The notes under the pieces were generated by a model. That model saw only the letters and a list, made by a program, of their open reading frames with translations, made no database searches and was not told the origin of the DNA. Shown one piece after another: positions 23,744-31,664 of a stretch of DNA of 36,659 nt; the first letter of the stretch is position 1; every line of letters begins with the position of its first letter. This DNA is from Pseudomonadota bacterium (GTDB lineage: Bacteria; Pseudomonadota; Gammaproteobacteria; Burkholderiales; Burkholderiaceae): the NCBI GenBank assembly GCA_021778935.1, contig JAJYBQ010000004.1, positions 1 to 36,659 on the forward strand. Reading direction: 5' to 3'. Both the position numbers and the translations under genes were made by a program.

Positions 23744-26035
23744 CTACTCGGGGATCAAGGGCATGGTGAGCGATTCGTCGTCGTTCCGCCTGGAGGCTTC
23801 CAATGACGCCGCTGCGTTGAGGATCGATGCGCCGGAGGTGTCCCACTGCGGAGCCTCGGTGTCGGGACGCCGCAGCGCGTACGTCGCAACCTGCATGGCT
23901 GTCCCGGGGCGGCAGAGATGGAATCCCTGCACGATGTCGCAGCCGAGCGAGCGGAGCAGTTCGATCTGCTCGCTGCGTTCGACGCCTTCGGCCACCACCT
24001 TCTTGTCGAGCGCGTGCGACATGGTGATCAGTGCGGCGAGAATCGCACTGCGATTGTTTCCCCGGACCGCGCCATGCAGGAAGCTGCGGTCGAGTTTGAG
24101 GACGTGGGCCGGTATGTCGAGCAGGTTGCCGAACGAGGAGTATCCGGTTCCGAAGTCGTCGATTGCAAATGTGACGCCTACTGCGGCGAGTCGGTTCAAG
24201 GCATCCTTGACCGCCGCGTCGCCGTGAAGGTTCATCGACTCGGTGATTTCGATTTCCAACGCGCCGCGTGGCATCCCGGTGGTTTGTAGCGCGGCGATCA
24301 CCATGCCGACGAAGTGCGATCGGCGCAACTGGGCGGTCGATACGTTTACCGTCACCCGGGGGATCGGCACACCTGCGGCGCGCCAGCGCCGGTGCTGTTC
24401 GCACGCCTCGATCAGAACCCAGGTGCCGATCGCATCGATCAGTCCGACCGCTTCGGCAAAGGGCAGAAACTCGTCCGGTGCGAGCGGGCCCCGGACCGGA
24501 TGCTGCCAGCGCAGCAGTGCTTCGACGGCAAAGATCCCTCCCGTCTGCAGGTCGACCAGCGGCTGGAAGTGCAGGAGGAATCCTCCGTGTGCAAGCGCCC
24601 CGCGCAAATCCGCTTCGAGCGTGGCCCGGTTCCGTGCTTCCACGGCCATTCCCTCGTCGAAGTATGCGTACCGGTTGCGACCGTCTTCCTTCGCCTTGTA
24701 CATCGCCGTGTCGGCTTTGCGCAGTAATTCGTCGGGGTCGTTCCCTGCCGACGGATACGCCGCGATGCCGACACTCGCGCCGATGTAGACCGGCTTCCCG
24801 TCGATGTCGAAACGCTTGGAGAGCGCGGCGATCAATTGCCTGGCCACGGATCCGGCATCGCGCACATCGGGAAGGTCCGTCAGTACGATCACGAATTCAT
24901 CGCCGCCGTGGCGGGCTACGATGTCGTCCTCCCGGAGATTCTTTCGGATCCGCTCGGCCGTCGCCCGAAGCACGCTGTCGCCTGCGGCGTGTCCAAGGGT
25001 GTCGTTGATCATTTTGAATCGATCGAGATCGAGGAGCAGCACCGCCCCGCGGGTCTTCTTGATCTCGGCCGCCGAGAGCGCGGAACGGAGGGCCGGCAGC
25101 AGGACCCGGCGGTTGAGCAGCCCGGTCAATGCGTCGACGTGCGCCAGTTCCTTGATATTGCGATTGTGCTCGACCATCCGGCAAGTCATCCGCAGGCGGC
25201 CCACGAGATCGCCCACCAGATCCAGTTGCTCTTCGGTCAGGGGGGGCGACGGGTGGAGTCCGAGGAGGATCGCCCCGCGGACTTTTCGGGTGCCCGGGAT
25301 CGGAAAGACGGCGGGAGTGAGGTCGGACTTCCAGGTCTCCAGAATGCCGGCGGCCGCATCGGGAATCGGCAGGACTCCCTGCCAGTGCAGCACAGCCTGG
25401 CGGGGCAGCCGGTCGGACCAGCCCTTGTCCGACGTGATTTCGATCCGCTCGATCCGATGCGGCTTGTCGGACCGATTTCCGTACGCAAGGGTGCGCGCCG
25501 CGGACGGAACGTCATCCAGAATCACGATGATCGACCGGGCATCGGTGACACCGCGCAGCAGGCGGATTGCGCCTTGTGCGATGACGTCGAGGTCCATCGA
25601 GGCGAGGATCTCCTTGTCGATGTGCAGCAGTGCCGCATGCGCTGCGACGCTCAGGCCGATCCGCTTGGACGCCTGTTGAAACGGTTGCGTCGTCTCTCCC
25701 GTCGCGTTCGCGGCGGGATGGGCAGCGGCGATGCCGTGGTGGCTGATCCGGCGCAGCGCCCGATTCAGCCGTGCGGAACGGGCGATTGCGCCGCCGTTGC
25801 GGCCGAGCGCCAGGGCAAACAGGACCAGGATCGCCCCATACGCAAGGATCAGGCCGGCATCGATCCGGGCGGAATCACGGTCGTGCCATCCCAGGTAGGC
25901 CAACACGGCAAGAAGTCCCATCAGTTCGAGGAGATCGAAGACGATTTCTCGCACCCACGGCAAAGGCGCGATCGTGCGCCACCGGGATCGGAGCTGGCGT
26001 GGCGCAGGCTCGTCGGCGCGGGGAGGGGTCTTCAT
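23744..26035 (-). CDS. Membrane GAF-GGDEF-EAL cyclic-di-GMP enzyme
   Basis: Inner-membrane signalling protein of 763 residues that makes and/or degrades cyclic di-GMP. Two membrane helices (about 31-50 and 59-78) are followed by a GAF-like sensor (about 130-285). Next is a GGDEF domain with intact GGDEF at 377-381 and an I-site RxxD at 368-371 five residues ahead. An EAL domain follows with EALLRW at 505-510, NVS near 564 and DDFGTGYSS at 626-634. Both catalytic sites look complete, so both activities are possible. ATG 26035 is chosen as the first start before the basic N-terminus; its ribosome site is weak. It is divergent from another EAL-type gene. Confidence 0.93.
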   Translation of the reverse strand: MKTPPRADEPAPRQLRSRWRTIAPLPWVREIVFDLLELMGLLAVLAYLGWHDRDSARIDAGLILAYGAILVLFALALGRNGGAIARSARLNRALRRISHHGIAAAHPAANATGETTQPFQQASKRIGLSVAAHAALLHIDKEILASMDLDVIAQGAIRLLRGVTDARSIIVILDDVPSAARTLAYGNRSDKPHRIERIEITSDKGWSDRLPRQAVLHWQGVLPIPDAAAGILETWKSDLTPAVFPIPGTRKVRGAILLGLHPSPPLTEEQLDLVGDLVGRLRMTCRMVEHNRNIKELAHVDALTGLLNRRVLLPALRSALSAAEIKKTRGAVLLLDLDRFKMINDTLGHAAGDSVLRATAERIRKNLREDDIVARHGGDEFVIVLTDLPDVRDAGSVARQLIAALSKRFDIDGKPVYIGASVGIAAYPSAGNDPDELLRKADTAMYKAKEDGRNRYAYFDEGMAVEARNRATLEADLRGALAHGGFLLHFQPLVDLQTGGIFAVEALLRWQHPVRGPLAPDEFLPFAEAVGLIDAIGTWVLIEACEQHRRWRAAGVPIPRVTVNVSTAQLRRSHFVGMVIAALQTTGMPRGALEIEITESMNLHGDAAVKDALNRLAAVGVTFAIDDFGTGYSSFGNLLDIPAHVLKLDRSFLHGAVRGNNRSAILAALITMSHALDKKVVAEGVERSEQIELLRSLGCDIVQGFHLCRPGTAMQVATYALRRPDTEAPQWDTSGASILNAAASLEASRRNDDESLTMPLIPE

Positions 26036-26117
26036 GGATGCGGTGATCTTCAGACGGGGAGCGGAGATTCGGCAAAATTCGTCAAAATGGCTGAAACGAT
26101 ATAAATGAAACGGGGGG

Positions 26118-26155
26118 ATCATAGCGTGTTTGCGGGATAAAATGCAACATTTATC
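26118..26155. promoter_or_regulatory. Divergent promoter/operator between the two EAL-type genes
   Basis: For leftward transcription TTGCAT (26147-26142) and TATGAT (26123-26118) are 18 bp apart. An inverted repeat GATAAA (26136-26141) / TTTATC (26150-26155) overlaps the -35. For rightward transcription a TAGAAT at 26164-26169 is a possible -10. The HTH of the rightward gene product could bind here; that is inference. Confidence 0.45.
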
Positions 26156-26202
26156 ACATTTGATAGAATCTGCCGCGGGGATATCGATGGAAGGCATTCC
26201 AT

Positions 26203-27645
26203 ATGACCGGCTTGCGCGATCTGCTGCGATCCAAAGGTGCCGAGGAGGAAGTCTGCTCAACCCGTGAAGCGGCCGAGATCCTGGGTGTTTCGCTGCGCAC
26301 CATTCAGGTGTGGGTGGACAACGGCATCCTGGATGCATGGAAGACCGCCGGGGGGCATCGAAGGGTCAGTCTGCGCTCGGTTCGCCGGGTCATGGAAGGG
26401 CAGTATCCGGAAGCGGGTCCAGGAAATGATGCCGAACCGGACGTGCTCCTCGCGTACCAACCGATCCTGGACAAGAATCAGAAAACCTACGGCCACGAGC
26501 TGCTCTATCGGAGCGGCGGTGTGCGACGCGCCCGGTCCGAGGATCCGGTCGCCGCCACCGCCAAGGTGATCAGCGTGGCGTTCGGCGAATTGGGGGTGCT
26601 CTCCGCGATGGGCGATGCGGTGTGCTTCATCAACGTCGATCAGGAGATGCTTTTCCGCGACGTGCTCCTGACGCTTCCACCCGATCGCATCGTGCTGGAA
26701 GTTCCGGCCGCCACCGAACCCACGGAGGAAGTGCTCGACCGCTGCCGCGGGTTGCGTCGAGAGGGCTACCGGCTGTTGCTGGATAACTTCGTTCCCGGCG
26801 TGGACTCGAACCGGCTCCTCCCGGCGATGGCATTCGTCAAGGTCGATTGGCGCAGTGCGCTCGCGCTGCCTCCCGTTGCGACCTGGCTGCCCTCCAACAC
26901 GAAGCTCGTTGCCGGTCGCGTCGAGACGAAGGACGCCTACAAGCTGGCCCAGCAGGCGGGCGCATCGTATTTCCAGGGATACTTCTTTGCGAGACCCGAC
27001 ATCGTGCGCGGAACCACGTTGGCGCCGCATCGCATGACGATTCTCGAAGTTCTGGCGATGACCCTTGCGGATGCGGATCTTGCCGACATCGAACGGCGCG
27101 TCAAGGCAGACCCGGCAATTTGCTTCAGCCTGCTTCGCCTTACCAACTCGGGAGCGTTTCGCAGCGCTCGTCGAATCGACAACATCCGGGAGGTGATCCT
27201 GTTGCTGGGCCGCAAGAACCTGCAGCGTTGGCTGCAGGTTCTTCTTTTTGCGCACGAAAGCGATCCTGCCCGCTTCCCGAGCCCGCTGCTGCTGGCCGCG
27301 GCCTTTCGGGGGCGCCTGCTTGAATACCTGGCGATGCTGTTGCAAGGCGCGGGAAATTTCCCCGAGAAGGCCTTCATGGTGGGCATGCTCTCGTTCCTGG
27401 AAGCGCTGCTGCATGTTCCGCTGTCCGACGTGTTGCGCGGGCTCCACCTTTCCGAGGAGGTGGAAGGGGCTCTGCTGCGCCGGGAGGGGCCGCTCGGTGG
27501 TCTGTTGTCGCTGGCCGAGGCGCTCGATCGGGCCGACTTCGACGAGGTGCAGGCGAAGGCGCGAAGTATCGGGATCGGCAACGAGCAATTGCGCAGCGGC
27601 TTCATCGATTCCATGCATTTCCGCAGCACGCTGGCCCATGCGTGA
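26203..27645 (+). CDS. HTH-EAL-HDOD three-domain regulatory protein
   Basis: A 480-residue cytoplasmic protein. Residues 17-62 are an excisionase/MerR-type helix-turn-helix (STREAAEILGVSLRTIQVWV and GGHRRVSLRSVRR). Residues 80-270 are a YuxH-like EAL domain starting AYQPILDKNQKTYGHELLYR. The catalytic acidic pair is altered (LLLDNF in place of DDFG), although FINVD and VKVDW remain, so it is probably not an active phosphodiesterase. Residues 272-460 are an HDOD domain (LLRLTNSGAFRSARRIDNIR). EAL-HDOD proteins such as CdgJ are known; a DNA-binding head makes this one a possible direct transcription regulator. ATG follows GGAAGG. Confidence 0.88.
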   Translation: MTGLRDLLRSKGAEEEVCSTREAAEILGVSLRTIQVWVDNGILDAWKTAGGHRRVSLRSVRRVMEGQYPEAGPGNDAEPDVLLAYQPILDKNQKTYGHELLYRSGGVRRARSEDPVAATAKVISVAFGELGVLSAMGDAVCFINVDQEMLFRDVLLTLPPDRIVLEVPAATEPTEEVLDRCRGLRREGYRLLLDNFVPGVDSNRLLPAMAFVKVDWRSALALPPVATWLPSNTKLVAGRVETKDAYKLAQQAGASYFQGYFFARPDIVRGTTLAPHRMTILEVLAMTLADADLADIERRVKADPAICFSLLRLTNSGAFRSARRIDNIREVILLLGRKNLQRWLQVLLFAHESDPARFPSPLLLAAAFRGRLLEYLAMLLQGAGNFPEKAFMVGMLSFLEALLHVPLSDVLRGLHLSEEVEGALLRREGPLGGLLSLAEALDRADFDEVQAKARSIGIGNEQLRSGFIDSMHFRSTLAHA

Positions 27646-27718
27646 CGTTCGGGATGGGCAGGGGCCGGCGAGGTTGCCATGCCAATGGGGGGGGGGCGCC
27701 CCGGGGAGGGAAAAAAGA

Positions 27719-27747
27719 TTGACAATATATTTGATAAGTAAAAGAAT
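27719..27747 (+). promoter_or_regulatory. Promoter of the hipBA operon
   Basis: TTGACA (27719-27724) is followed after 17 bp by AAGAAT (27742-27747) in an AT-rich pocket. GATTGA (27717-27722) and TCAATC (27763-27768) flank the promoter as an inverted pair and could be HipB operators. Confidence 0.5.
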
Positions 27748-27783
27748 GTTGACGGTAAATCATCAATCGAAGCCCATATCCTC

Positions 27784-28260
27784 GTGTCGAAATCGAAGGT
27801 CCCGGATTCCCTGGAGCGAGTCGGAGCGGCAATCCGCCTGGCGCGCACCCTGCGACGTCTCACGCAGGAAGAGCTTGCGGCCGCCGTCGGCCTCTCGCGT
27901 CCGACCGTCGTCGCCGCGGAGGCGGGACGAAGCGTCTCGTCGTACAACCTCTTCGCCCTGTGCGGCTACCTGGGCGTGCACTGGACCGTGGGCGGGATGG
28001 CCCAGCCGGCGTATGGGCGCCGCAGGCCTACGATCGCCGAACTGATGAGCTCGGAGCGTTCGCGCCGACGGCGGTTGTCCGCCCCGGACGAGCGTGCGGT
28101 GGCCCCGAACGCGTCGCGGGAATCGATGACGATGCCCGTGAAACCGATCGTCGAAACACCCCGAGGCATCATCGCGCCCCGCCGCGCGCGGCCGCGCATC
28201 GCCGGGTTGATCGCGGCCGAGCGTCGGCGGCGAAAGCCGCTGCCGCCTTCGGGGGCTTGA
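27784..28260 (+). CDS. hipB: HipB-like antitoxin with duplicated basic tail
   Basis: Xre-type HTH protein of 158 residues, the likely antitoxin and autorepressor of hipBA. The HTH (about 12-67) has AAIRLARTLRRLTQEELAAA, then VGLSRPTVVAAEAGR. The tail is unusual: a motif appears twice, RRRPTIAELMSSERSRRRRL at 79-98 and RARPRIAGLIAAERRRRKPL at 134-153, whereas HipB proteins usually end soon after the HTH. The GTG at 27784 is the start in frame with the HTH; there is no clear ribosome site. hipA begins 13 bp downstream. Confidence 0.8.
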   Translation: MSKSKVPDSLERVGAAIRLARTLRRLTQEELAAAVGLSRPTVVAAEAGRSVSSYNLFALCGYLGVHWTVGGMAQPAYGRRRPTIAELMSSERSRRRRLSAPDERAVAPNASRESMTMPVKPIVETPRGIIAPRRARPRIAGLIAAERRRRKPLPPSGA

Positions 28261-28273
28261 GGGGAAGGACGCG

Positions 28274-29527
28274 ATGCCGCTGGACGTGTTCGTCGCCGGC
28301 GTCCCGGTCGGCGTCTTGTCCGACGAGTTGGTGGATACCGGCTTCCTCGACTTCGATTACCTGCCGGGCGTCGAGGAGGGCCTGTCCGTTTCGCTGACGA
28401 TGCCGCCCGATGCCGAGCCGGCCGAGTACCACGGATTCATCGGGCTGCCGCCCCCGTTCGAAGTCTCCCTTCCGGAGGGCGCGCTGCTGGAGGCGATTCG
28501 TCAGCGTCTCGGAAAGCATATCCAGGTGGACGACGACTTGGCGTTGTGCAAGCTCATCGGCCGCCGCACCATCGGGCGGGTGAGCTTCGGCGGCACGCCG
28601 CTGTCCGAGTCCGGGTTCGACGAGAAGATCCTGGATGCGGCGAAGTCCCGGAACGCTGCGAATCGCCTCGCGGAGATTCTTCGCACCGAACCGCACATGT
28701 TCGGGGTGTCGGGGGTCATGCCGAAGATGACGACGCAGCTGCACGAGCGCGGAACGCTCGTTGCGGCGGCGAACATCATCAAGTTCGACTCGCCGGATTT
28801 CGTCGGCGCGTCGGTTGTCGAATATGCCTGCCTGAAGGCTTGCGACCGGGCGGGAATCCGGGTCCCGCGATTCCATTTGACGGCCGACGATGCGGCGCTC
28901 GTCATCGAGCGCTTCGACATCGGTGCCGACGGCGAGCGTCTGGGCTTCGAGGATGCCTGCGCGCTATCGGGCCTGCGCCGGGGCGGCAAATACAGCGGCT
29001 CCGTGGAGCACCTCTTCCGGATGATCGAGAACTTCGTCGACCCGATCGACCAGTTCGAGGACAAGACGGCGCTGCTCAAGCAGATGATCATGAGCGATGT
29101 ACTGCGCAACGGGGATGCCCACATGAAGAACTTCGCCCTGATCTACGGCCGCGACGTACTGCATCCGCGCCTCTCGCCCGCGTATGACGTGCTCACGACG
29201 CAAGTCTGGTTCCCGCAGGACACCCCCGCGCTGCCCCTGCGGAAGGACGTTCGCGAAAGCGGGGAGTGGTTCGACGACGAGGGAATCCGGGCTCTTTGCC
29301 GGATCGCGGGCCTGGGGGAATTCGACGGCATCGCATTCCGCGAGCGGTGCCGGGATGGCGCGATGATGGCGTTCGATCAGGTCCTCGCCGATGCTCTCCC
29401 GGGCCCGACGCGGGACGCATTGTCGCGGGCGCGCGAGATCATCGATCGGGCTTCGGTTCGGAATGCGGCTCGGCATCGGACGAGGGTCCGGCGCGCGCGC
29501 GGCGATTCCTCGGGCGATTCCCCGTAA
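28274..29527 (+). CDS. hipA: HipA-type serine/threonine kinase toxin
   Basis: HipA-fold kinase of 417 residues; in E. coli HipA phosphorylates glutamyl-tRNA synthetase and causes persistence, but the substrate here is unknown. The N-terminal subdomain (1-110) precedes the kinase. The flexible loop with the autophosphorylated Ser is VSGVMPK (145-151), the ATP-binding lysine is in NIIKFDS (167-173), the catalytic loop is LRNGDAHMKN (277-286), and the metal-binding PAYD is at 302-305. All are intact, so the toxin is probably functional. GGGGAAGG precedes the ATG. It forms an operon with the HipB-like gene. The last 25 residues are basic and low complexity. Confidence 0.92.
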   Translation: MPLDVFVAGVPVGVLSDELVDTGFLDFDYLPGVEEGLSVSLTMPPDAEPAEYHGFIGLPPPFEVSLPEGALLEAIRQRLGKHIQVDDDLALCKLIGRRTIGRVSFGGTPLSESGFDEKILDAAKSRNAANRLAEILRTEPHMFGVSGVMPKMTTQLHERGTLVAAANIIKFDSPDFVGASVVEYACLKACDRAGIRVPRFHLTADDAALVIERFDIGADGERLGFEDACALSGLRRGGKYSGSVEHLFRMIENFVDPIDQFEDKTALLKQMIMSDVLRNGDAHMKNFALIYGRDVLHPRLSPAYDVLTTQVWFPQDTPALPLRKDVRESGEWFDDEGIRALCRIAGLGEFDGIAFRERCRDGAMMAFDQVLADALPGPTRDALSRAREIIDRASVRNAARHRTRVRRARGDSSGDSP

Positions 29528-29639
29528 GCCCGACCTGCGCAACCTCGTGCCTGGTCGGGGTAAGGGCGCCGTCTTCTGGTGGAAAATGGGCTACCGAGGG
29601 AGATGTCGGGAACCCCATTTCGTGACGAGGGAGAAACAC

Positions 29640-30212
29640 ATGCGTCCATTTTTCTCGAGGGCGGCCGCTCTGGCGCGCCCCATTATTGCCGCCGCAGCCG
29701 GGCTGGTCTGCAGCGTCGCGTTCGCGTCATTGTCGGTCGGATCGCAGGCCCCTGACTTCACGACCCAGGCCGCGCTCGGCGGCAAGGTCTTCACGTTTTC
29801 GCTGGCGGACGCGCTGCGCAAAGGGCCCGTTGTCCTCTACTTCTATCCCAAGTCGTTTACCGCCGGTTGCACGGTGGAAGCGCACGACTTTGCCGAGGCC
29901 TCCCGGCGGTTCCAGGCACTGGGGGCGAGCGTGCTGGGAATTTCTCATGACGACATCCAGACGCAGCAGAAATTTTCGGTGCGCGAATGCCGCAATAAAT
30001 TCCCGGTCGCCGCGGATGCCGACGCCGCGATCATTCACGAGTACGACGCCGGCATGGCCATCCTCGGCGACACGGCAAACCGGATCTCCTACGTGATCGC
30101 GCCGGACGGGAAGGTGTTGTACGTGTATTCCAGTTTCAATCCCGACCATCACGTCGAGAACACGCTCAAGGCGATCGCAGACTGGAAGCGGCACGGCGGC
30201 GGGGCCCGCTGA
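29640..30212 (+). CDS. Exported Bcp-like peroxiredoxin
   Basis: Thiol peroxidase of the AhpC/TSA fold, 190 residues, with an N-terminal hydrophobic signal or anchor (LARPIIAAAAGLVCSVAFA, about 11-29), so it should act in the periplasm. The domain begins VGSQAPDF and holds YFYPKSFTAGCTVEAHDF with the peroxidatic cysteine. Bcp/PrxQ proteins often have a resolving cysteine five residues later; here that position is His. Another Cys in VRECRNKF might resolve instead, or the enzyme is a 1-Cys type. ATG 29640 follows GAGGGAGAA. It stands alone. Confidence 0.88.
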   Translation: MRPFFSRAAALARPIIAAAAGLVCSVAFASLSVGSQAPDFTTQAALGGKVFTFSLADALRKGPVVLYFYPKSFTAGCTVEAHDFAEASRRFQALGASVLGISHDDIQTQQKFSVRECRNKFPVAADADAAIIHEYDAGMAILGDTANRISYVIAPDGKVLYVYSSFNPDHHVENTLKAIADWKRHGGGAR

Positions 30213-30339
30213 CGTCACCGCCCGAGCAGCGCGGCGGCGGCATCCATCTGCCCGTGCTCGAAGGCAGGCGCGAAGTCATCCAGCTCGGCCGCGCGCAATC
30301 CGACCTTGGGTTTCGGTGGAAGTCCCTGGAAAGTCGAAG

Positions 30340-30413
30340 TGGAGCGGGCGATGGGAATCGAACCCACGTCTTGAGCTTGGGAAGCTCAGGTCCTGCCATT
30401 GAACGACGCCCGC
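30340..30413 (-). tRNA. tRNA-Gly, anticodon CCC
   Basis: 74 nt with encoded CCA. Acceptor arms GCGGGCG and CGCCCGC pair perfectly, the discriminator is T, the T-loop is GTTCGATTC, and the anticodon loop TTCCCAA gives CCC (decodes GGG). It lies between the peroxiredoxin and phosphoesterase genes, immediately after the latter on the same strand. Confidence 0.96.
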
Positions 30414-30426
30414 GGAGGCGCGCATT

Positions 30427-31581
30427 CTACTGCATCGCTCCCGCTCCCGTCGACGGTCCGGCGCGGACCAGGGTGATGCGCGTGATTTCCGGGCTGGTGC
30501 CGAACCGTATGGGCGGTCCCCAGGTTCCGGTCCCGGCGCTGACGTAGACCCACATCCGTTGCTCGCGGGAAAGGCCGGCCACATGCGGCGCGTGCACCAG
30601 CCGCACTGCAATCGTCCACGGAAAGAACTGTCCGGCATGCGTATGGCCGGAAAGCTGCAGGTCGAACCCGGCGCGTGCGCCGAGCGGAGCAAGTTTCGGG
30701 TTGTGGGCGAGAAGAAGGCGGAAGTCGGCGGGGGCTGCGGCGTCGAGCGAGATTGCCGGTGCGGCGTCGCGATATGCCGGGTCGACGACGCCGCCCACGA
30801 TGATCGTGGCCGCCCCCTTCCGAATCATGTCGTGTTCGTTCCGCAGCACCCGTACTCCCAGGGCCTCGAAGTGGGTGATCCATTCCTGTGCGCCGGCGTA
30901 GCAGTCGTGGTTGCCGAGCACGAAGAACGTCGGCCTTGCCCTGGCCAGCGCGGCGAGCGGCGCGACGTCCGCGGCGATGTGCGCGACCGGTGCGTCGACC
31001 ATGTCCCCGGTGAACGCGACGAGATCCGGCGCCAGCGCCGCGGCACCGGCGACGACGCGTTCGACGTAGGCGCGGCGGATGGTGCGGCCGACGTGCAGGT
31101 CGGAGATCTGCACGATGCGAAAGCCATCGAGGTCGGGATGCAGGCCGGCGATTCGTATCGCCACGTCCTGTACGCGGGGACCGCGCAGGGCGGTGGCGGC
31201 GCCGATCGCCATTGCCAGCAGCGATGCGGCGAACACCGCCGGCACGCCGTCCTGCACGATCGCGTCGTGCATGCTGCCGAAGCCCGGCATGCGGGTCGCG
31301 AGCAGCGCGGCATCGCGCGCCAGTGTGCCGACGAGCAGGAAACTGATCCACGCCATCGACAGGTAGCTCGCCTGATGGATTGCCCGGTCGAACCACGTCT
31401 CGGCCCGCGTGCCGTTGCGGCTCCAGTACGCGACCGGCACGATCCAGACGAGCAGGAAGGGGAGCGCCAGCGCTGCCCGGCTCCACGGTCCGGCGCCCAG
31501 GCGCGCGGCGGCGTAGGCGTAGCTGCTGGCGAGGAGCGCACTTACCGCGAGTACGAAGGGTCGAAGGATGCGCGGCGTCAC
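30427..31581 (-). CDS. Membrane-anchored metallophosphoesterase (YaeI/YkuE-like)
   Basis: A 384-residue protein with about four N-terminal membrane helices (first about RPFVLAVSALLASSYAYAA) and a calcineurin-like phosphoesterase domain facing a membrane side that cannot be read with certainty. Metal-binding motifs are complete: SDLHVGR, GDMVD, GNHDCY and SGHTHAGQ. Relatives act on lipid pyrophosphates or similar phosphoesters; the substrate here is unknown. The start is GTG at 31581, just before the first helix; no ribosome site is clear, so the start is the least certain part. It is divergent from the P-type ATPase gene. Confidence 0.85.
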   Translation of the reverse strand: MTPRILRPFVLAVSALLASSYAYAAARLGAGPWSRAALALPFLLVWIVPVAYWSRNGTRAETWFDRAIHQASYLSMAWISFLLVGTLARDAALLATRMPGFGSMHDAIVQDGVPAVFAASLLAMAIGAATALRGPRVQDVAIRIAGLHPDLDGFRIVQISDLHVGRTIRRAYVERVVAGAAALAPDLVAFTGDMVDAPVAHIAADVAPLAALARARPTFFVLGNHDCYAGAQEWITHFEALGVRVLRNEHDMIRKGAATIIVGGVVDPAYRDAAPAISLDAAAPADFRLLLAHNPKLAPLGARAGFDLQLSGHTHAGQFFPWTIAVRLVHAPHVAGLSREQRMWVYVSAGTGTWGPPIRFGTSPEITRITLVRAGPSTGAGAMQ

Positions 31582-31664
31582 GATGCGAGTGGGTTGGACC
31601 GCGTACCATCCCGCTGTCAGGCGGTGGCATTGACGGAATACGGCGGCGAAACACGGGAATCCGG

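Noticed and set aside
27690..27712. G-rich run before hipBA as a possible G-quadruplex
   Set aside because: The run is real, but the pattern of four separated G-tracts is marginal and the position relative to the promoter suggests nothing definite.
30213..30339. Short minus-strand open stretch reading LDDFAPAFEHGQMDAAAALLGR before a stop
   Set aside because: It looks protein-like, but it continues upstream into tRNA-Gly with no start. It could be a tiny gene remnant; evidence is too thin for a feature.
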